Source of the DNA: an uncultured Verrucomicrobiota bacterium
GTDB lineage: Bacteria > Verrucomicrobiota > Verrucomicrobiia > Limisphaerales > UBA1412
Assembly: GCA_944389455.1 (NCBI GenBank)
Contig: CALXMK010000018.1
Location: forward strand, 1-50,438
Direction of reading: 5' to 3'
DNA: 50,438 nt
In this document: positions 1 through 7,789 of the stretch, piece after piece
Position numbering within the stretch: the first letter of the stretch is position 1
Layout: each line of letters begins with the position of its first letter
Translations under genes and position numbers: made by a program
Notes under the pieces: generated by a model
The model's input: only the letters and a program-made list of their open reading frames with translations
Databases searched by the model: none
Told to the model about the DNA's origin: nothing

Positions 1-67
1 ATAATCGACCAGATAGAGTAAAACACGACAGAGGCTTGAGATAGAGAGCGCTCTGTTAAGATTCAGG

Positions 68-105
68 CGGTCTGCCATCTGTAAAAGAATGGCAGACCGT
101 TTTTT
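68..105 (+). terminator. Rho-independent terminator
   Basis: A perfect 11-bp stem (68-78 with 89-99) and a 10-nt loop are followed directly by six T residues. It ends a transcript entering from the left edge. The gene it serves lies outside the window. Confidence 0.85.
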
Positions 106-216
106 GAGTGAAAGCTCAAGCAATAAAACAAATGTAAGGATTGATAAGAAACGGGGAGAATATAAATTTATAAAAAAAGAGTAGATTTTTTTTTAATTTT
201 CGTTATGCTATTCTTT

Positions 217-252
217 CCTGCCGGAAATAGGCGGCAAAGGGGTATCCCCAGG
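217..252 (+). promoter_or_regulatory. Structured leader in front of the DksA-type gene
   Basis: Two small hairpins lie side by side: 219-223 pairs with 232-236, and GGGG 239-242 pairs with CCCC 246-249 over a 3-nt loop. The second contains the only Shine-Dalgarno-like purine run (236-242), 11 nt before a TTG codon at 254. If translation starts at that TTG, the hairpin would mask the ribosome site. If it starts at ATG 290, both hairpins are 5' UTR. A function is inferred only from the geometry. Confidence 0.3.
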
Positions 253-289
253 CTTGGATATTGAGTTTTTAATCAGATATCTAAAACGT

Positions 290-1102
290 ATGACGACGGA
301 AAAGAGAAAAACAACAAAGAAAGAAGCATCTTTCCGAGAGAGAGTTTCGGAGGAAAGGGCATCGGTTGATACTCCCGTGAAGAGGCAGTATAGGAAAGTG
401 AAAAAAACAGAACAGCCTGAAGCGAAGAGTGTTGTTGCAGATGATACTGTCGTCGACGTGAGAAAAACTCCTGTTAAACGTGGGAGAAAGCCAGGATCGA
501 GCAACAAAAATACAGGGATAGCAGCTTCTGCTTCATCGAAAGCTGGAAAAGTTGTGCCGAGAGCTTCAATGGCATCTCTTTTTGGTGGAGATGTAGTTGA
601 GCAGAATTTTTCGGAAGAGCCGCCTGAGTGGGTAAAACCGGAGTGGATTCCTTTTTACAGAAATCTCTATCTGTTGAGAGCCCGCCTAAAAAACCAGATG
701 AATGGTTTAGCGGAGGACTCTTCACAAGCAGTCACCAGTTTTGGTATGCACATGGCCGATACAGGGACGGATCATTTTGATCGAGATTTTGCTTTGAGTC
801 TTCTTTCCGCGGATCAAGATGCGCTCTATGAGGTAGAGCAGGCATTAAAGCGGATTCAGAAGGGGACTTATGGTGTTTGTGAAATGACAGGAGAACCGAT
901 ACCTTTGAGCCGCTTAGAGGCTATTCCATGGACACGTTTTACAGTAGAAGCCCAGGCGCAGCTAGAGAAAGAAGGAGCTCTAAAAAGCAGACGTTTAGGA
1001 ACTTTAGGGACTATTGGTACCACGGCAGAAGAGATGGGCGGCGTAAGTGGTTCGGAAGAAGATGAAGAGGGTGAGGATAAGCTTGCCCATGATAAAGATT
1101 AA
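290..1102 (+). CDS. TraR/DksA-family RNA polymerase-binding protein, zinc-finger cysteines mostly lost
   Basis: This is a predicted transcription factor of the DksA/TraR family, which binds in the RNA polymerase secondary channel. The first ~100 residues are Lys/Arg/Ser-rich and probably disordered. Residues ~115-165 hold a Trp-rich segment and a helix, and ~165-230 the DksA-like part, including the stretch GTYGVCEMTGEPIPLSRLEA. The canonical finger is Cys-x2-Cys-x17-Cys-x2-Cys. Here it reads Cys197-x2-Thr200-x17-Thr218-x2-Ala221, so only one cysteine remains, as in zinc-independent DksA2-type proteins. I chose ATG 290 because the Lys-rich start fits the family. A TTG at 254, with a purine run upstream, would add 12 residues. 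rpmG follows after 28 nt, so the genes may be co-transcribed. Confidence 0.8.
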   Translation: MTTEKRKTTKKEASFRERVSEERASVDTPVKRQYRKVKKTEQPEAKSVVADDTVVDVRKTPVKRGRKPGSSNKNTGIAASASSKAGKVVPRASMASLFGGDVVEQNFSEEPPEWVKPEWIPFYRNLYLLRARLKNQMNGLAEDSSQAVTSFGMHMADTGTDHFDRDFALSLLSADQDALYEVEQALKRIQKGTYGVCEMTGEPIPLSRLEAIPWTRFTVEAQAQLEKEGALKSRRLGTLGTIGTTAEEMGGVSGSEEDEEGEDKLAHDKD

Positions 1103-1130
1103 GAATATAATCATTTTTGGTTTTTGATAT

Positions 1131-1298
1131 ATGCCACGAGAAATTGTAACGATTGAATGTACTGAGGCTCGCAAGGAAGGAGTGCCTCCTACTCGCTATC
1201 AGACCTCGAGAAATAAAAAGCTCCAGACGGAGAAAATTGAGATGATGAAGTATAACAAGTTTCTTCGTCGTCATACTTTGCATAAAGAAATTAAGTAA
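1131..1298 (+). CDS. rpmG: 50S ribosomal protein L33, cysteine-poor form
   Basis: This 55-residue protein is a component of the large ribosomal subunit. It begins [17 protein letters not shown] and ends in the typical L33 tail [10 protein letters not shown]. Zinc-binding L33 proteins carry two Cys-x2-Cys pairs. Here the first pair is reduced to Cys10-x2-Ala13 and the second is absent (KYNKF where KYCP-type sequence is expected). It is therefore a zinc-free form built on a backbone resembling the zinc-binding type. rpsR starts 3 nt after its stop, so the two are almost certainly co-translated. Confidence 0.9.
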   Translation: MPREIVTIECTEARKEGVPPTRYQTSRNKKLQTEKIEMMKYNKFLRRHTLHKEIK

Positions 1299-1301
1299 AA
1301 T

Positions 1302-1565
1302 ATGCCTCGTAAAACTAATACAGATAGAAATAAGAAGGGTTCCCGTAGCAGTAATGGTATGATGGAGCGCAGAACCCCGCGCCCGCAGCCGAAGGTGGAT
1401 TTCACCATTGATCAGCTTGATTATAGAAATGTAACTTTACTGCGCAGATATGTAACAGATCATGGCCGTATCTTGCTGAGAAAATATACCGGTCTTCCGG
1501 CAAAATTCCAGCGGAGGCTGACCCGTTCAGTGAAACGGGCACGGCAGATGCTGTTGATGAAGTAA
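1302..1565 (+). CDS. rpsR: 30S ribosomal protein S18
   Basis: Small-subunit ribosomal protein of 87 residues. A basic disordered N-terminus (~1-30) is followed by the S18 core: DYRNVTLLRRYVTDHGRILL, TGLPAKFQRRL and the C-terminal KRARQMLLMK helix. There are no cysteines, so it is a zinc-free form. It follows rpmG with a 3-nt gap, and a strong terminator follows at 1583. The usual rpsF-rpsR-rplI arrangement is absent. Whether this is the only S18 gene in the genome cannot be judged from this window. Confidence 0.95.
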   Translation: MPRKTNTDRNKKGSRSSNGMMERRTPRPQPKVDFTIDQLDYRNVTLLRRYVTDHGRILLRKYTGLPAKFQRRLTRSVKRARQMLLMK

Positions 1566-1582
1566 GAGTAATCGACAAAAAG

Positions 1583-1609
1583 AATCCTTCCGAAGAGGGA
1601 AGGATTTTT
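1583..1609 (+). terminator. Rho-independent terminator after rpsR
   Basis: A 9-bp perfect stem (1583-1591 with 1598-1606) with a 6-nt loop, running into five T residues. It separates the rpmG-rpsR transcript from the zinc-transport operon. Confidence 0.85.
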
Positions 1610-1618
1610 AGTATAGTT

Positions 1619-1645
1619 TATTTGCAAATGATTTGCAATTAGAAT
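1619..1645 (+). promoter_or_regulatory. Candidate Zur operator overlapping the znuA promoter
   Basis: TTGCAAATGATTTGCAA (1622-1638) is a perfect 8-1-8 inverted repeat. It extends to 1619-1641 with one mismatched pair. Odd-centred palindromes of this size and AT content are typical of Fur/Zur-family operators. A -10-like TAGAAT sits at 1640-1645, immediately beside it, so a bound repressor would block the promoter. The nearest downstream gene is znuA (ATG 1710), and a Fur-family regulator closes the same gene block. Confidence 0.65.
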
Positions 1646-1709
1646 ACTGTTTTAGGATCGGCTTTTTTGTGAATGAAAGCCGATTCATTTGATTTTATTT
1701 ATAAAAGAG

Positions 1710-2687
1710 ATGAAAAGTTGGAAAAGATTTTGGATATCAGCTCTTTCTGTAGGAATAGGATTGAGCGTATTTGCGACATATGCTGAAGAGATATCTGTTA
1801 TAACCACATTTGTTCCGGTTTATTCTTGGGCCAAGGGAGCCGCGGGAGAGAGCGCCAATGTGGAGAATTTGCTGGATGGTGCTGTAGGCCCCCATGAATT
1901 TCAATTAACCCCCGGAAATGTTCGAAAACTTAATTCGGCAGATCTGATCATTTGTATTGGTTTGGATTTGGAGCCTTGGCTGGAGGCAATGGAAGCTCAA
2001 GGCGCTCTTAAGAAAGAGGTTAAACTCTTAAAATTAGGAGAGAAACTTGATAAGGATGAGCTGATCAAATATTGCGAGAGCATTGAAGAGGAACATGCTC
2101 ATTCGGGTGAAGCAGAAGCACAGAATGATCGAGAGGAGGATCACTCTCATACTCATTCACATGGAGAGTATGATCCTCATATTTGGTTAGATCCAATCTT
2201 GGCGCAGAAGTGTACAGAATTAATTGCGGAAGAATTGGGGCTGTTGAGACCAGAGAAAAACGATAATTTTAAAAAGAACGCTCAAGAGTATTGTAAGAGA
2301 TTGGAAGCTTTGGATAAAGAATTGCAGGAAGGATTAAAAAATGTAAAAGATAAATCTTTTTACACAATGCATAATGCTTTTGCTTATTTCAACAAGCGTT
2401 ATGGATTGAAGTGTGCAGGAGTTTTGCAAGAGGTCCCTGATACGAATGTATCACCAAGACATTTATCAGAGTTGTTAAAAAAGATTGAGTCTGAGAGGGT
2501 GTCGGCAATTTTGGTTCCATCAGCGGATGAGCGTAATCGGATGGTTCGACAAATGGCACGTGATGGAGGGTTGGAGATTGGTATTTTAGAAACTCTTGAG
2601 ACATTGGATGATGGAGCATTGAATGTCGAAGCATACGAGAGAATGATACGCTCTAATCTGAAGGTACTTCAGAGGGTGTTGCAGTAA
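1710..2687 (+). CDS. znuA: Zinc ABC transporter, periplasmic zinc-binding protein
   Basis: Captures Zn2+ in the periplasm and delivers it to the ZnuB channel. A Sec signal peptide covers ~1-25. The cluster A-I metal-binding fold shows His62 in GPHEFQLTPGN, His157 in DPHIWLDP and His221 in MHNAFAYF, with an acidic fourth ligand expected near residue ~294. A His/Asp/Glu-rich loop (~129-151, DHSHTHSHGEYDPH) marks a zinc rather than a manganese transporter. ATG 1710 is chosen because the signal peptide begins there; a TTG at 1689 would add 7 residues. znuC begins 1 nt after the stop. Confidence 0.93.
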   Translation: MKSWKRFWISALSVGIGLSVFATYAEEISVITTFVPVYSWAKGAAGESANVENLLDGAVGPHEFQLTPGNVRKLNSADLIICIGLDLEPWLEAMEAQGALKKEVKLLKLGEKLDKDELIKYCESIEEEHAHSGEAEAQNDREEDHSHTHSHGEYDPHIWLDPILAQKCTELIAEELGLLRPEKNDNFKKNAQEYCKRLEALDKELQEGLKNVKDKSFYTMHNAFAYFNKRYGLKCAGVLQEVPDTNVSPRHLSELLKKIESERVSAILVPSADERNRMVRQMARDGGLEIGILETLETLDDGALNVEAYERMIRSNLKVLQRVLQ

Positions 2688-2688
2688 G

Positions 2689-3507
2689 ATGACCTGTCAT
2701 AAACATAAAGGAGAAACAGCAGTAGAAGCCGAAGGAATTTCCGTTCGGCTGGGTGGCAAATTGGTTTTAAAATCGATTGATTTATGTATTCATAAAGGGG
2801 AAGCCATAGCGTTGATAGGTCCCAATGGAGCAGGGAAAACGACTCTTTTAAAGGCTTTACTGGGATTACTGCCGTTGGAGACTGGCAGGGTGAGTATTTT
2901 AGGTGCTAAGTCGGCTTCAGATGTGGCTAATCGGATTGGTTATGTTCCGCAGAGACTTTTTGCAGATCCCAGTTTTGCCTTAAGTGTGAGGGAGTTCCTT
3001 GCTCTGAATCAGAAAGGAGTAGTTTGGCCATGGTTTTCGCGAAAGAAGGTCGATCTGGTTTTAGAGAAGATAGCTGAAGAAATCGGAATCAGTGGATTGC
3101 TTTCGCGAGCTGTTTCAGAGCTTTCCGGAGGGCAGTTTCAGCGGGTAATGATTGCTTTTGCTTTACTCAAAGAACCAGAGATTCTGTTTATGGATGAGCC
3201 AACTTCTGGAGTAGATGCTCCCGGAGAAGAGAGTTTTTATGCTATGGTTGGTGAAATTCACCGTAAACGACATTTGACGGTGGTGCTGGTATCTCATGAC
3301 TTATCGATGGTCTATAAACATGCCTCCAGAGTGTATGCTTTGAATAGGGAGATCTGCTGCCAGGGAGTTCCTGAGGAGATCCTAAAAGGGGAAAATCTAG
3401 AGCGGATTTTTGGTCAAGAGCTTTCTTGTTATCATCATCATCATTGCCACGGAGAGAAATCTATTGAATCAGAGGAGAGAAAGAAAGGAGGACAAGAGGT
3501 ATGTTAA
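2689..3507 (+). CDS. znuC: Zinc ABC transporter, ATP-binding protein
   Basis: Cytoplasmic ATPase that powers zinc import. Walker A is GPNGAGKT (44-51), the Q-loop Gln88, the signature LSGGQ (145-149), Walker B ILFMDE (165-170) and the switch His203 in SHD. The C-terminus carries a His/Cys cluster (HHHHCH, ~249-254), a likely metal-sensing or storage tail seen in some ZnuC proteins. The start is 1 nt after the znuA stop and the end overlaps znuB by 7 nt, so the three genes form a tightly coupled operon. Confidence 0.95.
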   Translation: MTCHKHKGETAVEAEGISVRLGGKLVLKSIDLCIHKGEAIALIGPNGAGKTTLLKALLGLLPLETGRVSILGAKSASDVANRIGYVPQRLFADPSFALSVREFLALNQKGVVWPWFSRKKVDLVLEKIAEEIGISGLLSRAVSELSGGQFQRVMIAFALLKEPEILFMDEPTSGVDAPGEESFYAMVGEIHRKRHLTVVLVSHDLSMVYKHASRVYALNREICCQGVPEEILKGENLERIFGQELSCYHHHHCHGEKSIESEERKKGGQEVC

Positions 3508-4328
3508 AAGAGATGCTCTCAGAACCGTTTATGCAGAGAGCCCTAATCCTGGCGCTGTTAATGGGGCCTTTTTGTGCTCTGATGGGAGTTTTTGTAACAG
3601 CACGAAAACTTTCATTTTTCAGCGAAACCTTAGCTCATAGTTCTTTAACAGGTGTTGCACTGGGATTTTGGTGGGGACTGAGCGATCCTACTTTTACACA
3701 GATTCTCTTTAGTGTTTTCATAGCCTTTGGAGTAATATGGCTCAAGGAAAATACAAAACTGCTGACAGATGCTATTATGGCAGTGGTATTATCGGGTTCA
3801 GTTGCGGCAGGTGTAGTGATATTAAGTTTGATGAAAGGGTATCGGGGGGAATTACACCGCTATTTATTTGGGGATATTTTGGCTACAGGGAGTGTACAGG
3901 TTGTAGCTGGTGGGATAATTGTTGTTTTGGGAACTCTATTTTTATTTTCAAAAATGAGATCTTTGACATTATTAACTTTAAATGAGGAGTTAGCAAAAGT
4001 TTCTGGGGTTCGAGTGAGAGGACTGAATTATATTTTTTTGCTGTTTCTGACTCTTACGGTAGCTTTTAGCGTACAACTACTGGGAATTATCCTGGTGACA
4101 TCTCTATTGGTAGTACCAGCTGCAGCAGGACGCAATTTAGCTCATAATCTGAGACAGCATCTTATATTAGGGGTATGTATCGGGTTCTTTTCCAGTGGCT
4201 TGGGGGTTATCCTTTCCTATTATTTTGATTTGCCTTGTGGTCCTGTAATGGCTTTGACATCAATTGTGTTTTTTATTTTAAGTGTTTTAGCTTCTTTAGT
4301 GCTGAAGGTATTTAAACGGAGTAATTAA
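3501..4328 (+). CDS. znuB: Zinc ABC transporter, membrane permease
   Basis: Inner-membrane channel of the ZnuABC system, 275 residues with about eight hydrophobic segments, as usual for the ABC-3 family. Family features include GPFCALMGVFVTARKLSFFS near the N-terminus, the SETLAHSSLTGVALG coupling region, and LLGIILVTSLLVVPAAAGR before the last membrane segments. A good ribosome site (AGGAGGACAAGAGGT) lies inside the 3' end of znuC, which it overlaps. The Fur-family gene follows after 30 nt. Confidence 0.95.
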   Translation: MLKEMLSEPFMQRALILALLMGPFCALMGVFVTARKLSFFSETLAHSSLTGVALGFWWGLSDPTFTQILFSVFIAFGVIWLKENTKLLTDAIMAVVLSGSVAAGVVILSLMKGYRGELHRYLFGDILATGSVQVVAGGIIVVLGTLFLFSKMRSLTLLTLNEELAKVSGVRVRGLNYIFLLFLTLTVAFSVQLLGIILVTSLLVVPAAAGRNLAHNLRQHLILGVCIGFFSSGLGVILSYYFDLPCGPVMALTSIVFFILSVLASLVLKVFKRSN

Positions 4329-4358
4329 GTTAAGGTAATTAGGGATTGGAAAAGGATA

Positions 4359-4898
4359 ATGAAAGCGAATTCTTTGTATTCAGCAGATAATTTAAATGGA
4401 GATCACAGAGAAGATGGATATAAGGAGTTTAGATCTCAGTCTGATCAAGAATGCCATGTTCGGCATGTGCCTGATTTTGCGGAGGTAGCAGCTAAACTGC
4501 ATCGCCGTTCTCTGAAATTAACGAGTCAACGTCAGGCTATTTTGAGTGCGCTTCGAGAGAGGAATTCACCTCTGAGTATTCGCCAGATTCATGAATTGCT
4601 CAATAAGGAGAGCGATTTAGCTACGGTTTATCGAACAATGCATATTTTGGAAAAATCAGGTTTGGTACAACGTTGTGATTTTGGTGATGGAGCCGCAAGG
4701 TATGAATTGACGTGTGAATGCGGTAATTTACACCATTATCATATGATTTGTACGGAGTGTCTCTGTGTGATTCCTATTAAGATAGAGTTTCCGGCAGATA
4801 TACTCCGTGAGGCTGCCGAAAGAACCGGATATGATCGGATAGAGCCTCGATTAGAGTTTTTTGGAATATGTCCCGAATGCCGAGGTGCGATGAAGTGA
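4359..4898 (+). CDS. zur: Fur-family transcriptional regulator, probably Zur
   Basis: Metal-responsive repressor of 179 residues. The winged helix (~45-105) ends in the recognition stretch ESDLATVYRTMHILEKSGLV. The dimerisation/metal domain has HHYHMICTECL with Cys131-x2-Cys134 and a second pair Cys171-x2-Cys174, which together form the structural zinc site. His125, His126 and His128 are candidate sensory ligands. The N-terminus is ~40 residues longer than usual and rich in polar residues. Position directly after znuACB, plus the palindrome before znuA, makes Zur much more likely than Fur or PerR. Specificity is inferred from context, not from residues. Confidence 0.82.
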   Translation: MKANSLYSADNLNGDHREDGYKEFRSQSDQECHVRHVPDFAEVAAKLHRRSLKLTSQRQAILSALRERNSPLSIRQIHELLNKESDLATVYRTMHILEKSGLVQRCDFGDGAARYELTCECGNLHHYHMICTECLCVIPIKIEFPADILREAAERTGYDRIEPRLEFFGICPECRGAMK

Positions 4899-4905
4899 TG
4901 AGGCA

Positions 4906-7008
4906 ATGAATTCAGAAAGAACGCGGGAACCGGATTCAGCAAAAGAAGTTGTATTTTCAGCAAACGGAAAGATATCAGAACTTCCGCAAGTAACGGAATT
5001 GCCTGTGGCGGAACGGATGGGAGTTACTTTTGCGCGGGCATGTCAGTTGGCAAAGCTGAAAATTCACACAATAGGAGATGCTTTTTTTTATACACCATCA
5101 CGATATGAGGACAGGAGAGATATCCGGCAAATTGGAATGTTAAAAAAGGGGGAAAGCGCTTTAGTTTTGGGAGAGGTTATCGGAGTAAAGATAAAGCGTT
5201 TCAGAAGTTCCAGAAAGTTTGTATGTGAGGTTTTAATTAAAGATGAAAGCGGTGAACTCTATTGCCAATGGTGGAATCAGACATGGCCAGCAGATGTTTT
5301 TCGGCGAGCGGATAAAGCGATTCTTTTTGGAAAGGTGACTCGAGGAGGGGCAAAGATTCAATTTGTCGTTCAAGAATATGAGATTTTGAGGGATGACAGG
5401 GATATTCGATTGAGCACCGGAAGAATAGTGCCGGTTTATCCATTAACGGAAGGAATGACGCAGAGGTGGTTGCGGGGATTTATTTCTGGGGTTTTAAAGA
5501 GATTCCTTCAAGATTTGCCTGAAGGAGAGAAGTATGATGAAAAATGGGGATTTCCCGGCAGAAGAGAGGCAATTGAGCAATTGCATTATCCTTCTTTGCC
5601 TGGAAATGAGGAGAGAGCTCGGCAGAGGTTGGCGATGGATGAGCTCTTGGAAATGCAGCTGGAGATTCAGAAGAGGCGCCAGCGTCTGAGGCAGCTGGCT
5701 CATGGAATAACTTGTCCTGGGGATAATCATTTAATTAAACCATTTTTAAGAGAGCTTCCTTTTACTTTAACTCAGGGGCAGATGGAGGTTTTGAGGGAGA
5801 TTCGCGCCGATTTTAATTCTGGAATACCAATGAGACGTCTGCTACAGGGAGATGTCGGCTCTGGAAAGACGGTAACGGCAGCCTGCTGTGCGCTGATGTT
5901 GATAGAGGGTGATTATAATGTCGTATTGATGGCTCCAACGGAGGTGTTGGCCAGTCAACATGCTCGAACTTTCCGAAAGTGGTTTGACCCCCTTGGCGTT
6001 CCGGTTCGGCTTTGGACTGGCAGAATTAAACAGGAAGAGGATTTACTCTCGCTGGCTACAGAAACTCATCACACAGGTAAGTCTGGTATTGTCATAGGAA
6101 CTCATGCCTTGATTGAAAATACGTTTCAGATTGATCGACTGGGATTGGTGATAATTGATGAGCAACATAAGTTTGGTGTTGAACAGCGTGAACGTTTACT
6201 AAAAAAGGGGAGTCGTCCTCATTTGCTGGTGATGACGGCCACTCCTATTCCAAGAACACTGGGGCTAACAGTATATGGAGAATTGGATACTTCTTGTATT
6301 CGTCAAATGCCGCAGGGTAGAGGAACTGTGCGAACTTTTCTTCGTAATCGGGATAAAAGTGAGGAAATATGGAATTTCGCGAAGTCTCAATTGGAGAAAG
6401 GAAGACAGATTTATGTGATTTATCCACTGATAGATGAATCTTCCAAACCAGATATTAGGGCTGTGGAGAAAGAGTTCCTGAGTATTTCAGCCCGGATAGC
6501 TCCTTATAAGGCTGGTTTGCTTCATGGCAGAATGAAAGGAGAGGAGAAAGATTATATTATGTCCCAGTTTGCGGGGAATCAGGTCCAAGTTCTCGTCTCA
6601 ACCAGTGTAGTTGAGGTGGGGGTAGATGTTCCCAATGCTACTGTAATGATTATTGAGAATGCAGAGTGCTTTGGATTGGCTCAGCTGCATCAATTGCGTG
6701 GGAGAATTGGCCGGGGAAAAGAAAACTCTTATTGTATTTTATTAATGGGAATAGATAAGGAGGAATCTTGGAGACGGCTCAAGATTTTAGAAGAGTCAAG
6801 AGATGGTTTCAGGATTGCTGAGGAAGATTTAAAACAGAGAGGTCCAGGAGATTTTTTGGGAGAGAGACAACATGGAGCTCCAATGTTTAGATTTGCTAAT
6901 TTAATTTATGATTACAATCTAATTCAAGAGGCCCGGAAATTGGCCTTAGCGAAGGTTAATTCGACAGGAATCTTCAATGGAGAAAATGAGGGAATTGGGT
7001 ATGAATAG
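4906..7008 (+). CDS. recG: ATP-dependent DNA helicase RecG
   Basis: Remodels stalled forks and branched recombination intermediates. The 700-residue length is normal. Residues ~30-170 form the wedge/OB-fold region. The helicase core shows Walker A GDVGSGKT (315-322), motif II DEQH (418-421) within IIDEQHKFGVEQR, motif III TATPIPRT, and motifs V-VI STSVVEVGVDVPNA and QLHQLRGRIGRG. The C-terminal TRG-type motif region is present (EDLKQRGPGDFLGERQHG). The start is 7 nt after the zur stop, so recG may be read through from the zinc operon, although the functions are unrelated. Confidence 0.95.
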   Translation: MNSERTREPDSAKEVVFSANGKISELPQVTELPVAERMGVTFARACQLAKLKIHTIGDAFFYTPSRYEDRRDIRQIGMLKKGESALVLGEVIGVKIKRFRSSRKFVCEVLIKDESGELYCQWWNQTWPADVFRRADKAILFGKVTRGGAKIQFVVQEYEILRDDRDIRLSTGRIVPVYPLTEGMTQRWLRGFISGVLKRFLQDLPEGEKYDEKWGFPGRREAIEQLHYPSLPGNEERARQRLAMDELLEMQLEIQKRRQRLRQLAHGITCPGDNHLIKPFLRELPFTLTQGQMEVLREIRADFNSGIPMRRLLQGDVGSGKTVTAACCALMLIEGDYNVVLMAPTEVLASQHARTFRKWFDPLGVPVRLWTGRIKQEEDLLSLATETHHTGKSGIVIGTHALIENTFQIDRLGLVIIDEQHKFGVEQRERLLKKGSRPHLLVMTATPIPRTLGLTVYGELDTSCIRQMPQGRGTVRTFLRNRDKSEEIWNFAKSQLEKGRQIYVIYPLIDESSKPDIRAVEKEFLSISARIAPYKAGLLHGRMKGEEKDYIMSQFAGNQVQVLVSTSVVEVGVDVPNATVMIIENAECFGLAQLHQLRGRIGRGKENSYCILLMGIDKEESWRRLKILEESRDGFRIAEEDLKQRGPGDFLGERQHGAPMFRFANLIYDYNLIQEARKLALAKVNSTGIFNGENEGIGYE

Positions 7009-7058
7009 AGTATGCAAAAGAATCGTCCAACAAGCTGGATAGATGGGATGGTTTATCC

Positions 7059-7111
7059 CCGGTAAATAAGAGAAGTCTCCGCATCGATGAGGTGTGAATT
7101 ATATTTACCGG
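7059..7111 (+). promoter_or_regulatory. Long-loop hairpin in the leader of the next gene
   Basis: CCGGTAAAT (7059-7067) pairs perfectly with ATTTACCGG (7103-7111), closing a 35-nt loop. The second arm ends 28 nt before the ATG at 7140, and no T-tract follows. It could be a regulatory 5' UTR element or a protein-binding palindrome. I could not match it to a known riboswitch. Confidence 0.3.
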
Positions 7112-7139
7112 AACCTGTACATCCAGAATAATATATATC

Positions 7140-7673
7140 ATGAAAAGAATATATGTGACAGGATTGCTCTTGAGTACTCTGATAACCGGAATGACGGTGG
7201 TGGGGATAGCTTCATCTGAAATGGATCCGACACCGGTGAAAAAACAGGATAGCATATCCGCGCAATCACGCACCGAAGGAAAACCCAATGTAATTATTGT
7301 GAAAATTGATGAGAATGGGAATGAGACTTACTATGCTGGTCAGACACAGGTTACAAAAGAGGCTGTAAAAGACAGTAATACGGATGCGGAAAAGGCAATA
7401 CAGGAGATAGTGACAGATAAGAACCGCATATCTAAACCGAGAACCGACGTAAGCAAAGATGAAATGGATCAAGCCAATTCAACTCCGCAATGGTTTTATA
7501 TCGGTACAGGGATTCCTGGTTTGAGATTCGGTTTAGGCTGGGGAGTCTGTGGATATCGTTATTATTATACTTATTGTCCTCCGCCTCCTCCCAGATTCAG
7601 GCCTCTGCCGCCGCCCTGCTGGGCTCCCAGACCTTATTATAGGCCTGTCGTTTACCGGTTTTACTGGTGTTAA
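7140..7673 (+). CDS. Secreted protein with Pro/Tyr/Arg-rich C-terminus, unknown function
   Basis: I do not recognise a family. A Sec signal peptide (~1-25) is followed by a polar, charged region (~26-115) with no clear domain. A glycine-rich stretch GIPGLRFGLGWGVCGYRYYY (~125-144) leads to a tail of proline runs alternating with Tyr, Arg and Trp, ending in Cys. Such tails are usually surface-exposed and extended, possibly cross-linked or wall-associated. The next gene also encodes a secreted protein with a Pro/Arg-rich tail and lies 116 nt downstream, so the two may act together. The start is the first ATG and is followed immediately by the signal peptide. Confidence 0.7.
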   Translation: MKRIYVTGLLLSTLITGMTVVGIASSEMDPTPVKKQDSISAQSRTEGKPNVIIVKIDENGNETYYAGQTQVTKEAVKDSNTDAEKAIQEIVTDKNRISKPRTDVSKDEMDQANSTPQWFYIGTGIPGLRFGLGWGVCGYRYYYTYCPPPPPRFRPLPPPCWAPRPYYRPVVYRFYWC

Positions 7674-7731
7674 AGAGCGTAGACTCTAAATGGAGTCAAT
7701 ATGGTGGGAGATGCGCTTTTTAAAGGAGAAA

Positions 7732-7788
7732 ATGAAGTTGAGAAAAGTTGTCATCTCCCTTATCTTAGAAGAAGAGAAAGAGGTGTGA
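7732..7788 (+). CDS. Possible 18-residue leader peptide
   Basis: ATG 7732 follows AAAGGAG (7722-7728). The frame encodes MKLRKVVISLILEEEKEV and stops 1 nt before the ATG of the subtilase-like gene. It therefore has a ribosome site and a spacing that would couple translation to the next gene. It is too short for statistical support and resembles no protein I know. An inverted repeat (7706-7713 with 7752-7759) encloses its start. Confidence 0.3.
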   Translation: MKLRKVVISLILEEEKEV

Positions 7789-7789
7789 T

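Noticed and set aside
208..507. Minus-strand open frame opposite the DksA-type gene
   Set aside because: It mirrors a Lys/Arg-rich coding sequence, has no family features and no ribosome site.
7059..7111. Known riboswitch in the leader of the secreted-protein gene
   Set aside because: I compared it by eye with the common classes I remember and found no core motif; only a simple hairpin can be supported.
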